Shown piece by piece: positions 25,371 to 35,589 of a stretch of DNA of 64,000 bases. The notes under the pieces are model-generated. The model saw nothing but the letters and a program-made list of their open reading frames with translations, was not told the origin of the DNA and did not search any database. This DNA comes from Actinomortierella ambigua (taxonomy: Eukaryota; Mortierellomycota; Mortierellomycetes; Mortierellales; Mortierellaceae). Where the stretch lies: positions 1-64,000 of the forward strand of contig JAAAJB010000071.1 in the NCBI GenBank assembly GCA_016098155.1, in the 5' to 3' direction. Each line of letters opens with the position of its first letter. Positions within the stretch are counted from its first letter, which is position 1. Position numbers and translations under genes: made by a program.

Positions 25371-25739
25371 GAGTGAAATGAATGAGAATGAGAACGTGAG
25401 TATGAGAAAAGAATAACAAGAAGAAAAAAAAAAGGTTCAAAGGTGAGAAAAACCCGCCTTTTGGGAACGCTGTCCAAAAAGGCAGAAAAAAAATGTGATC
25501 CACAGTTATTCCACACACACTTTTTTGCTTACACGACAAGCCACATCAAAAAAGCATACATTTTTGGGCAGCCAGTTGCATCTTGGTTTCTTTGTTCCTC
25601 ACCTGGACGCGTCTCATCACCCTCACGCCCTTCAATAACCCTACCTCAACACCAGCCAGCATCACATTCACCTACATTCAGTAGAAAAAAATCACCCCCC
25701 ACCCCCCCCCGGCAACAAGCAACAGTAATAGCAGCAACC
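25371..25739. promoter_or_regulatory. Divergent promoter interval between RsfS and SMPD4-like genes
   Basis: 369 bp with no coding signal. Contains poly-A/T runs (25420-25440, 25485-25495) and a C-rich run (25695-25710) just before the plus-strand start. Promoters for both genes must lie here; no specific element was recognised. Confidence 0.5.
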
Positions 25740-28700
25740 ATGGGCTTTGAGGACCTGGAGCGACTGATGGTTGGCTCGGTGCCAGACGCCTGCCTGAACC
25801 TGACCAATCACCTCGGCAAGTGCTTTGATTCCGACACTCATGCAAAGGCATTCTACGAATTCTTGCCAAAGCTGTGCCGCATTCTCTTTGGATCAAAGGA
25901 ATCTCGGTAGGGTCACTCTCTCTTTATTTTTGGCGCATTCAGACTGCCCAGGCACCTTTGAGGCAGTGGCGCTCTGGAGTGACCGAAAAAAAAAAGTGCA
26001 GCACCTCAGGGACGCGATTCGATCTTGGGCACTGACATTTTTGTAATACACAATCCCCCCTTTGCGTTGTTCCTTCCCCCTCTCCCCTTGGCAATAGAGG
26101 ATGGCTCCACCTGCCACTCCAAAAGTACGAGCTGAACGCGCTGCATGACCTGCTCGCACCGCAGGGTATCATGATGCGCTTCATGCTGGCCAAGTTTACC
26201 GACCCAATCTTTTACTATGAGATGCAACCCGGACACCTCCCTGTAAGACCCTCTGCTACTCTGTCTTCACAATTCGTTGCAATGGAAGGATATACATTTC
26301 TTAACCAACCACCCTCATCTGCCCCTTCTTCATCACTGAATAGAAACGGACGCAGACCAAACTCGACCCAGCATTATACCACCAACTGCCTCAGATGTAT
26401 CTGACCCGTGTTCATCTGGAGAAGGTTCGCCCTGCACTGGAGGCTCAAAAGACTGGCGCCATCCTCTCAAGAGTTGTTCTCACCTTCAGTATGTTGAAAC
26501 GCCTCGTGGGATGGTTATTATGATGTGGACAAACGCACCCCTATGTATTGATCATCGCCCGCTTCACCTCCCGCCCCCCTAACGATCTTTACTCCTTTCG
26601 CTTTTTTCTTCATCTGTCTTTAGACATGCTCGAGTTTTATCTGTACTATTTTGCCTATGCATTCACACTGGACGACGATGAATTGAACATGCGGAGCAAC
26701 CTGCGGGTAAGTGAGCAGGAAACAGGATTTATTTCTTTTTTTTTCCTACAGAGAAATAACCTGAAGACTATCGATTGTTAACAAAAAGTACTATCTAAAC
26801 CCAAAAAAAAATAGCCGGATCCCAAACTGTCATTTGTGCGTCGCATCCCTCCTCCGGCACCCTCTCAAACGCCCAATGCGAAGCGAGCAGCAGCAGCGGC
26901 GGCGGCACCTCGGATTCTTGTGGAAGGCGTCTACTATGAGCTGTACAACCTTTACATCAGCTACTTTCTCCCACCACCGCTGCCAGCGGTCGCCAAAGAC
27001 AACCGCAACAACAATTCGGGCACCAAAGTCCGTGTGGCGCAGAGTCTGAATGTGTTTACGGATGAGACGATGGAAGCCGGGCCCGATCGGCACTCGTCCC
27101 AAATGTCCATCTCCGAGTTCTTTGTGGGCACGATTACAGAGCTGTGGCTGGGCCAGAATGGTGGACGAGCAGGAGGAGGAGGAGGAGGGGTGGTAGTCGA
27201 CAACCAGGCAGTGCGGTACATTCAACCGAGCGAGGAGCTGGCGCAGTGTATCTGTGTGTTGGTGTCGCATCTGTTCAGCCACGATGTGTCTGGATATGCA
27301 CTCGGAGGCGAGAATATGTCGACGCATGTGGTGGATAGCAAGGGCCAGTCCGTGTTGAATCTGCCGGGGATGGCGCGTCGGAATGCCTATCAATGCTTGA
27401 GGCCGGAGCTGTACACGTTTTTGAAGCTCGGGATGAAGTTTTGGCCGCTGAACGAAACTTTCTCGGCCTTTATCAGTGTCTGGAGCATGTGGATCACCCC
27501 CTGGCGATATGGCAAGCGTGACCCACCGCTGAACGAGGGCGATATCGTGGCTGCAAAATGGTAAGGCGATTATATAGCAATCTCTTAAAAAAAAAAAAAA
27601 AAAAAAGGACACAAGGAAACCACAAGGAAACCACAAACAGGAAAAGAAACCATGAACAAGAAAGAAACCAATGGGAAACAAAAGCTGGAAAACCAAACAG
27701 GACCAGGAGGAGAGACAGAAAGGAAAAGGCGGCAGGATGACTGACGCATGATTATTTCAACTCCCACCCCCTCTTCTTCCACGTCATAGGCAACCATACA
27801 TCCTGGACAATATTCTCTTTTACACCCACCTGCTGGAGCTGTACCTTGGCCGCCTTTCGCAACCTACGCCCAGCACGCGAACTGTGATTGGAGGACCAGC
27901 GCCAATGACGCTCAGTCGAGAGCTGCGCTCGATCCAGCGGGTGCTCAAGATCTACCAGGGCAAGAATCTGACAGACATTTTGAAGATTGGCGAGAAACTG
28001 ATCCTGTCACCGGAGAACTTTACCGAATCATCCTACCTGGCCTTTGAGAAGGCTGCCACGGCAGCGGCGGTGGTGACCCAGGATGCCACGTCGCAATTTC
28101 TGTCCAACATGACGCTGGCGCTTCAAAAGCAGCTACTGCAGCTGGAAGGGCGCGAGTTCCGGTTCGAGGGACTGTTTTTGGTGGAAGGAACAGGACGTGT
28201 CGTGTTGCGGTCGATCCTGACAAAGTTGGGCCATCTGGTTGATATCCGACAGGACCGCTTGAACGGGATCGAGGCTGCGGCGGCCAATGCGGCCAATGCG
28301 GCGTCCTCCGCTGGATGGAACATGCTGAACATGCTGGGCAGCCTGATGATGAGCACCCCACCTGCAAAGTCGTCGACACAGGACCCGGCGATCCTGAAGC
28401 GTGATATCAAGAGCTTGCGCGATACGATGAAGCTTGTGGGCCAGGTGTTTGATCTGGTCGATGCTGTCGTGGCCTCGTTTGAGAAGCAGTACCATGTTCA
28501 TTTGGAGGGCGCTGGTGGCGATCCTAAGGGAGGCGTGAACTTGACGCCGGAGCAGCTCGAGTTGTTGCAGCTGCCGCTGGAGGACGAACAGGACATTCAA
28601 AGCCTGCTGGATGATCCGGATCGTACCGGTGGTGGTTCGTCGTCATCGTCGTTCTCATCTTCCACCTTCTATGTATCGCGTAGCAATGGCATCAAGGGAC

Positions 28701-29314
28701 TTGTGCGGCGGAACATGGAGGACATCAAGGGCCAAGGACCAAGAGCCGACTTGTTGGTGTTGTCGTACGAGATCGGCTTCCTGGTGGAGCACACACGGAC
28801 ACTTGAGGAGCAACTGACGCCTTATTGGCAATGGTCACTGAGGCGACTGCGTGGCGTGATGCCGTTCCTGCCAGCGTCGATCGAGCACACGCGCGTCCGA
28901 CTGCGGTGGTTGGCCTCGGTGCGCAACCTGGTGACGATTGCCGTTGTATTGTTGGCATTTACGACGCTGCGCTTGATGGGTTCGTACTGGCAGTATCTTG
29001 TGAATGGCGACATTGAACTGGAAGGTGGACTTGGTGGTGCTGGTGCTGGTCGACAAGTACCAGTGGGTGCAGGAAGACCAGGAGGAGCAAAACAAGCCTA
29101 TGTCCGACCAGGAGCAGGACAAGGCAACAACTATGTGCAAACGGCCGTCCCAAAGATTGATTTCCATGTGACACCTGTCGGACGAGGAGCCGCGGATCAT
29201 GGAGCCGCGTTTGGATGGGAGCCACCAAACTTTTCTAGCAGCGGTGTCCGACACCGTCCCACGGGCGTGGCACCACCCAATGCAGCTTACACAGTGCAAG
29301 TTCCCCCGATTTAG
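25740..29314 (+). CDS. SMPD4-type neutral sphingomyelinase (nSMase3 family)
   Basis: Six exons (25740-25906, 26098-26242, 26344-26488, 26624-26706, 26815-27560, 27790-29314) encode 936 residues, close to the length of the animal protein. Recognisable family regions include GWLHLPLQKYELNALHDLL, FNMLEFYLYYFAYAFT (restored by splicing), SEFFVGTITELWL, RPELYTFLKLGMKFWPL, FSAFISVWSMWITPWRY and QPYILDNILFYTHLLELYL. A C-terminal hydrophobic helix lies near residues 808-830 (NLVTIAVVLLAFTTLRLMG), consistent with the tail membrane anchor of SMPD4. The family is reported to hydrolyse sphingomyelin and to sit at ER and nuclear envelope. Fungi mostly lack sphingomyelin, so the substrate here may be another phosphosphingolipid. 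Lineage additions are an Ala-rich stretch, a Gly run and a GGAGAG tail after the helix. Confidence 0.85.
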
Positions 29315-29455
29315 ACATGAAGTTGTAGCAAAATATTAGTCGCCCTTTTTTTTCCCTCTCAAGCCCCTTTTCTGTCTTTCTCGTTGCGTGCATGTTGAAA
29401 GAAACAAAATGCCGTTTTAATGGTAGAGATGATGCCAAACAAAAAAAAAGGGAGT

Positions 29456-30955
29456 CTATCGGCTAGCGTACACAGATGTTTCAAGATTGGTTGTACCCTT
29501 GGACGGGTCGTTGACAAAATGTTCCGGCGCCGCCTCGCGAGACAAGCGTTCGACTACGTCGAGGAAGGCATCCACAGCCTCTGGAGTGATTTGCCAATGC
29601 AGGACCAAGCGTGCAGCCGTCTGATCCGAGGTAGCGTTCCGGTTGCCGATGAGAATATTGGCCTCCTCCTCAAGGCGCTGGCTCAGCTGGGCGAGGCCGA
29701 TCCCCGATCCACGGACATCAATAAAGACCATGTTGGTCTCGACAGGCACCGTGATCTTGAACCGGCCCCTCTGCTCCAGCCCCAGTGCGAGTCTCTGTGC
29801 CAGGACATGTGTCTCAGTTGCCATCTTTGGCCACACATGGTCGAGGCACCAGTCGGCAGCAGCGGCCAGGCCACCGGCCTGTCGCCAGCCACCGCCAAAC
29901 TGCTTCCGAAAGTGGCGTGCCTTGCGGATGAAATCGTGCGAACCGACCAGCACCGACCCAATCGGCGCTCCGATCCCCTTGGAGAGACACAGCGAGGCCG
30001 AGTCGCACAGACCGGTGATCTCTTGGAGGGCCTGGCCGAGACTGGCCAGATCGTTCTGGCCGTTGTTGGCTGCAGCCGCGGTGGCCGCGGCCGCATCCCA
30101 GGCACGAGCGGCATCCATATGCAGGCGAATGCCCTGGTGCTTGTGGGCATCGCAAAAGTCACGGATGCGGCGGATCTCGTCCAAGGGCAGGATGGTGCCA
30201 TCGCGGGTGTTTTCGAGCGAGATGATCCGGGTCGGGGCCATGTGGACATCCTGGTCATCGGGAATGAAGTGGCGTTCAATGTCCTCCACCGTGATATGGT
30301 GGCCTCCATTCTGCTGGGCCTGGACGGGGTACACGGTCAGTTGAGAATTGGCTGCGAGACCACCTGCCTCGTATCGGAAGACGTGTGACCGGGCATCGCA
30401 GAGGACCGACGATGGTGGCGGTAGGCATGCGGCCTTGAAGGCCAATTGGTTCGTCATCGTGCCCGAGACACAGAACAGACCGGCCTCGTGGCCAGTCAGG
30501 CGCGCCACCTTGGCCTCGAGCGCGCGGACGGATGCGTCCTCGCCGTAGACGTCGTCGCCGCGCGAGGCAGCCTTCATGACATCAAACATTTCATCGGTGG
30601 GTTGGGTCACTATTGGGGGGGCAGAGAAAAAAAAATTATTGATCAGATTCTGATCAGTTGCATATCCTATCAAATAGGAGCAACAGAGACACGGTGCAAA
30701 AAAAGCTGCAAGGTAGAGCTTACAGGTGTCGCTACGAAAATCGAATTTGCGTTGTGCTGCGTGCTTGGTGGCAACGGACGAGAACTGTGAAGAAGGGTGG
30801 ACAGTCATGGCGGCAATGCGATACAGAGAGTGTGCAACCGCTGGTGTTGTTCTTGTTGTTGCTTCGGATAGTGAATGCCGTGCACAGAACGGTCGAATTA
30901 GTCGAAGAGCAGTAACAGGCGAGTGAATGCAATGGCGAGCAAGGAATGAATTCAT
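29456..30955 (-). CDS. GLY1: Low-specificity L-threonine aldolase
   Basis: Two exons (30955-30724 and 30609-29456) encode 461 residues. The enzyme cleaves L-threonine and allo-threonine to glycine and acetaldehyde using PLP. The fold begins at FDFRSDTLTQPTDEMF (across the splice), with SRGDDVYGEDASVRALE, GLFCVSGTMTNQLAF, the aspartate in RLHMDAARAWDAA, and the PLP lysine in SLCLSKGIGAPIGSVLVG, then FGGGWRQAG. A Gln/Asn/Ala insertion (residues following WDAAAATAAA) is lineage-specific. The first ATG (30955) gives an Arg-rich, acid-poor leader, and a second in-frame ATG (30808) gives a shorter protein. This arrangement could direct one gene to mitochondria and cytosol, as inference. It is convergent with the SMPD4-like gene. 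Confidence 0.9.
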   Translation of the reverse strand: MNSFLARHCIHSPVTALRLIRPFCARHSLSEATTRTTPAVAHSLYRIAAMTVHPSSQFSSVATKHAAQRKFDFRSDTCKLYLAAFFAPCLCCSYLIGYATDQNLINNFFFSAPPIVTQPTDEMFDVMKAASRGDDVYGEDASVRALEAKVARLTGHEAGLFCVSGTMTNQLAFKAACLPPPSSVLCDARSHVFRYEAGGLAANSQLTVYPVQAQQNGGHHITVEDIERHFIPDDQDVHMAPTRIISLENTRDGTILPLDEIRRIRDFCDAHKHQGIRLHMDAARAWDAAAATAAAANNGQNDLASLGQALQEITGLCDSASLCLSKGIGAPIGSVLVGSHDFIRKARHFRKQFGGGWRQAGGLAAAADWCLDHVWPKMATETHVLAQRLALGLEQRGRFKITVPVETNMVFIDVRGSGIGLAQLSQRLEEEANILIGNRNATSDQTAARLVLHWQITPEAVDAFLDVVERLSREAAPEHFVNDPSKGTTNLETSVYASR

Positions 30956-31602
30956 TGTTGGAACTATAGTAATGACTCTCTGCAATGTGAAAGGCGAAGG
31001 ATGAGTGGGAGACAGTGCCGTTCTGCCCTGCTGCTTCGCAAACTTTCATTGTGGTGTTTCAATTGGCCAACAACGTGTGACAGTTCCTCTTGCGCCGCCG
31101 CCGCAAAGCAGGAGGGAGGATCGGGCAAACGGATATTTCCAGCACGGCGGAGAGGAAGACTTGAGAGGGTCCAGAGCCTCCAGGGCGAGGTGCCTGCTGA
31201 GAAAGCGTCCACACTTTTTGCCCGAGAAGACTGAGACTCGCCGTGCACTGAAGGAAACATTGTTACACCTGTACCATCTCCACAGCCCCCTTGCCCCCTC
31301 CCGCGTTTCGCCCTGCTTGCTCCTACCCCTCGCCAAAACGCTCACCGGAATACCTTTGCACGATATTGCAATACCTGTCTAGTTGACCGCATCCATGTTG
31401 ACAAACATCCCCTTCATACTAACAGTGGCACTGTGTACCCCCCAGTCGTCCATCCATATTACTTTGGATGGTGGAAGGGCAGCCAACGATCACCTCATTT
31501 TCTCAATGCGGGATCACCGGCGCTGATCAGAATGTTTCGGGCACCAAGACTGGAGAAAATTTTCCCCTGTGACAATGCATTTACTTCCAAGTCAATCAAC
31601 AA
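30956..31602. other. Intergenic region between two minus-strand genes
   Basis: About 650 bp without a recognisable gene. It should contain the promoter of the threonine aldolase gene on its left and the 3' untranslated region of the Aim19-like gene on its right. The open frames near 31001-31382 on both strands have no family likeness and overlap each other. Confidence 0.5.
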
Positions 31603-32374
31603 CTAAACGCCCAACTCGACCTCGGCCGTCTTGCGTCCAGAGATAAGCAAGTTTGTCACCGCGCCAGCAACAAGGAGCGTCGGCAAGGGCATGGGTTGAC
31701 GGATCGTCCTCCGCAGGTTCAGGAACAGATAGATCAAAGACCAGGCTATGCATTATAAATCATTTACCCCACACACACACATTCAGAACCAAAAAGGGGA
31801 ATTTAGTCCAATGGAGAAACACAACACACGTTATCCCACGACCAGACTCCAATCACAACAAATACTCAAACGTACAAGTAGTAGTTCCAGAACCATTGTC
31901 GGCGTCATTCATGTGCTTCATATATCTAACATTGAGAACGCGGGGAGAGTCGATGAGTTTNNNNNNNNNNNNNNNNNNNNNNNNNNNNNNNNNNNNNNNN
32001 NNNNNAAAAAAAAAAAAAAAAAAGAACAGTGCAATAAGAGGGTTGGAACCAAAGTGATCGAGGCCAAATTACCCTGAGAAGCCATAGATGGCTGAGAAGC
32101 CCATCATGACACCAAAGTGAGGCATGCCCGCCGCACCTTTTGCCGCCGCGGGAATAGCCGCCGCGCCTATGTAGAATCAAATTATCCGGTTTTTTTTTCA
32201 AGCTGGCTCAGTAAGTGTGAGACTCGAGAACAGACTCGGCTGTGTTCACATCGAATGACAATGAAATTGGCCATTACAAAGAGCAGACATGCCCCATTCG
32301 GGGTATGGCATGGTGGCCAGCTTGTAGAAGGCGGTCTTGCGGTAGGCCTCCACAGAAGGCGAAGGAGCACTCAT
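31603..32374 (-). CDS. AIM19: Aim19-like mitochondrial membrane protein
   Basis: Four small exons (32374-32278, 32166-32073, 31925-31876, 31745-31603) encode 127 residues; all phases close. The hallmark DADNGSGTTTSWSLIYLFLN is formed by joining exons 3 and 4 and corresponds to the GD-NGSG-T-AWS-YLFLN motif of the fungal Aim19 family. Before it lies a glycine- and alanine-rich hydrophobic segment (MPHFGVMMGFSAIYGFSGYM) and after it a second one (PMPLPTLLVAGAVTNLLI), so two to three membrane helices are likely. Yeast Aim19 is a small mitochondrial protein of unknown function. The 45-base gap (31961-32005) lies within intron 2, so the coding sequence is complete. The gene shares a 193-bp divergent promoter with the Faf1-like gene. 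Confidence 0.75.
31961..32005. other. Assembly gap (45 N)
   Basis: Unknown bases inside intron 2 of the Aim19-like gene, directly followed by an 18-base A run. The true length is unknown. Confidence 0.98.
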
Positions 32375-32567
32375 GGTATATAGTAGTTTATCAGGCGGTT
32401 GTAAAGAGTGTAGGTCGGGGGAGGGGTTCGACCACGAAAAAAAAAAAAAATGGTGGCGACGGGAGAGTGAGGTGGCTTGTCAATGATCGGGGTCGTCAAC
32501 ACACAAAAAAAAAAGAGATGCCAATATTGGAAACAAACCAGTGCATGCACTAAACACCCACAACCTC

Positions 32568-33869
32568 ATGAACCGCAACCTGGACAACAAGGCAAAGGCA
32601 AGGGCCGCCCTTGCTCCGGCGCCTATCAAGAAGAAGAAGTTGCACAGCCTCATCGTCAAACCAAAGACCGCAAAAACGAATACTACCACCACCACCACCA
32701 CCACCAAGTCAGCTGTTTCCAACGGCTCGAGTACCTCCTCCAACACCAAAAAACGCAAGGCCTCGGCCGTCTCGACTACAAGGACAACACCCGAACATGA
32801 CCTCGACTTTATCTCTCTCTTCTCACCAAACGCCTCTTCGTCCTCGGCTGCCTTGCTCGAGTCTCTCAAGCCATCATCTCGAGATACCCTGTCTGATTCG
32901 AACAGCGAAGACGACGATGTTGATGGCGACGACGACGATCTTGCGATCAGCGACGACGATGAAGATCTACTCGCTACATCCTCGGGAGCAGGAGCAAGGG
33001 CAAGAGCAGCGGCAGCACAGGAACCCACAGCCAAACGGATACGAACAGCCCCCCAGGTCGTCGTCTGTGACGGAAGCACCATCGATCGCAAAGGCCTCTC
33101 CAAGACTTCGGCCTCGGCAGGAGGTACAGACTTCCACTTTAAGAGCTTCATGTCGTCCAAGATCTCCAAGCTGGACGAGGCCCCGTTACCGATGAAGGAC
33201 CCTCTGACGGACCAGGAAAAGGAGGAGGAGCTGCAAAACAAGAAGCATGACGCCGAACTCCACTCGCTGATTATGGACAGCAGGATCCTCGAGCAGTACA
33301 ACGCCGAACAACTCACAGGCGCAGATCGGAGGCGCCATCAAAAGGAACAGATGGTCCGCTTGGGTATTCAGGTAAAAAAAAAAAAAAAAAAAAAATGAAG
33401 GGCAGGGGGGCAGTGAGGAGGATTTCTCACGAACATGGCTTTCAGCGTAGCTCATCACTGAAAGAAACGGTTTGGGAGGGCTTTTATATTTTATTTTATT
33501 TTATTTTTTTACTCATCCAACAAACCGCCCTCTTCATTCTTTTTCTTTTAGACAAAGGAAAAGATCAAGGTCCCTTTCCAGGTCGGCCTCGGCATGCGGA
33601 ACAAGCAACGCGAGCGCGACGTGAAGGCACTTCAGGAAGCAAAGGACAACGGCACATACCACAAGAGCATCAAACATCTCTATGCGGCATCCGGTGGCAA
33701 GAAGAAGGAAAAGTCACGGTCGGAGCGTGGTTTGAAGTCCTCTCTCGGTCAGTTCAAGGGCGGTGTCCTGACCATCAGCCAAAAGGAGATCAAGGCTGTC
33801 CAAAGAGAGTCCTCTTCCAAAAAGAGCTCGGGTGGAAAGAAGGGCAAAGGAAAGAAAGGTCGCCATTAA
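32568..33869 (+). CDS. Faf1/C1orf131-like nucleolar protein (DUF4602), ribosome biogenesis
   Basis: Two exons (32568-33371, 33552-33869) encode 373 residues. The N-terminal half is basic and then strongly acidic (Asp/Glu run near 32915-32965), as in nucleolar proteins. The DUF4602 region begins at FHFKSFMSSKISKLDE and includes DAELHSLIMDSRILEQYNAEQLTG, RRHQKEQMVRLG, then MRNKQRERDVKALQEAKDNGTY. The C-terminus is Lys/Gly/Ser-rich with GKKGKGKKGRH. Yeast Faf1 is part of the small-subunit processome and is needed for 18S rRNA maturation; human C1orf131 is its counterpart. The assignment rests on motif order and composition. A TTN start codon upstream is ignored: the first ATG is at 32568. Convergent with the PCI-like gene (121 bp). 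Confidence 0.75.
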
Positions 33870-33990
33870 TGTTTGATTATGTTGGCAGACTCTACAACAC
33901 GTAGTCTTTCAACCCATAAAGATCTCGTCCGCATCATCACAAACGAGAAAAAGGTGTTACTTCGGCTTGTCATTTCAAACCAAACAGAAT

Positions 33991-35421
33991 TTATTTAGCT
34001 TTGAACATGAGATTGTCGTTTTGGACGACAATGTTGCTTCGTAGGCCGTATGATTTCTTCAGCTTGTCGACTGCTTCCTCCGTGTTGGAGACGGACATGC
34101 CAACACCGTCGGCCATCCTCTTGACAGAGAGTGAATAGTACGCTTTGCTCTTAATAGCCACTGTCAATGTCCTGGATGTATGCAAATCATCCTATACCAT
34201 GGTTGGGGATTAAACCAGACACATGGGATCGTGTTAAAATAAAGGCGAAAAAAGGGACGAAAAAAAAGCAACTGTTACATCCAAGACAACGAGCATAAAA
34301 AAAAAGAGTATCCTTACCCCGAGGCTGTGTTGAATAGTCAAAAGTTGCGCCCATGTCACGCTCGGCTGCTTCAGTAGCCGCTCGCGACCATTCCAGTCGC
34401 TCTCCCTTAAGCACTTCCAATAGGACAAGGCAAACGCCAGATCGGCACCAAACACACTCTTGAGCCCATCCTGCGACGTTGATGCCCCGGTCGTTCCTGG
34501 ACGTCGAGATCCCAGCCGTGTACAAAGTGGCAGAAGATGAGCAATGATCCTGTCCGCCTCTGTTTTCGGGCTGGCCAGCATCGACAGGCTACCGCCCTCC
34601 ACGGCGATGACCCCATGCCGCGCTCGGTCCAGACAAGTCAATGTCGGACCTTTCGCGAGATGGAACAAGATGTAAAGACCTAGAAACTGTTTCCGGGTCT
34701 CGTTCAGTTGTTGGACGGCGCATTCCCAGTCCTCCAGGGTCCTTGGCCCCTGTGGACCATTGGAGGCCGAGAAGGTAAGGGGGTGCGCGGCAGGATGGAT
34801 TTCGTGGACTAGTTGGTGAAGCGCCTTGATCAACTCGGGGACGTTGCCTGCTCGTAAGCTGCTGAGGACTGATTGCTCATAGACTAGAAAAGGTGACAAT
34901 GGGAAAAGTGTGATAAAGTTAGACATCTTTGTCCCCCCCCCCCCGCTCGAAAGCCGTATAATCTTCAAGCAAATGTCCATGTGATCCTCCAAGATGTTTT
35001 ACCGCGTGCTGCAAAGGCATCTTTGGCTTCGGTCGCAAACAAGCCCTCGCGAAGCTTGCGGAATGCCTCGACAATCCCCTCGAGTTGAGAAACCTGCGCT
35101 GGGGATTTGGTGGTAGTGCCGACAACTGGCGGACCAAATGTGTTATCCAGTCTTGTAACCTTTCATTCAGTCAAGTGTGAAAAGAGAAGGGGAAAAAAAA
35201 ACATTAGAAATTTCGTCAGATTGCCGACAGAAAAAAAAAATAGTCATTGGGTGGAATCTTTGCCTTACTTTTTCTTCGAGTTCATTGAGTAAAACTTCCT
35301 GGACTTTGCGATCTTTCACACTTGGCGCTGATGCGGACGTCTCACCATCTCTACTTAAAAGTCCAATGCTTTCGAGTGTCGACTTTTTGTCTCTTCCAGG
35401 TGAGCCCTGAAGAGTAGTCAT
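33991..35421 (-). CDS. PCI/SAC3-like domain protein
   Basis: Four exons (35421-35269, 35159-35003, 34883-34318, 34191-33991) encode 358 residues. The central part is helical: EAFRKLREGLFATEAKDAF, VYEQSVLSSLRAGNVPELIKALHQLV, FLGLYILFHLAKG and ALSYWKCLRESDWNG. It ends in a winged-helix-like module, KAYYSLSVKRMADGVGMS, EEAVDKLKKSYGL and IVVQNDNLMFKAK. This helical-repeat plus winged-helix plan is that of the SAC3/GANP and CSN8/PSMD8/eIF3k families, scaffold subunits of mRNA export, signalosome, proteasome lid and eIF3 complexes. Which complex it belongs to cannot be told by eye. The intron 1 acceptor (GAAAG before 35159) lacks a strong pyrimidine tract, so that boundary is the least sure. Confidence 0.6.
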
Positions 35422-35589
35422 TTCCTTGGAAGAGCCTAATGACAGATATGAATTGCAAAGAGAATGGCGAAAGAAAATAGCAAAATATAGTCAAAATATA
35501 GAACCCAAACAAGTAGAGAGAAAGAGAAAGAGTAAGAGAATAAATCAAGATTCATTTCATCCTGTCGTTTTTTTTTTCTTTGCTTTCTT

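Noticed and set aside
29420..30388. 322-codon frame antisense to threonine aldolase
   Set aside because: Fully overlaps conserved coding sequence of the aldolase on the other strand. Its composition is the reverse reading of that gene, with no motif of its own.
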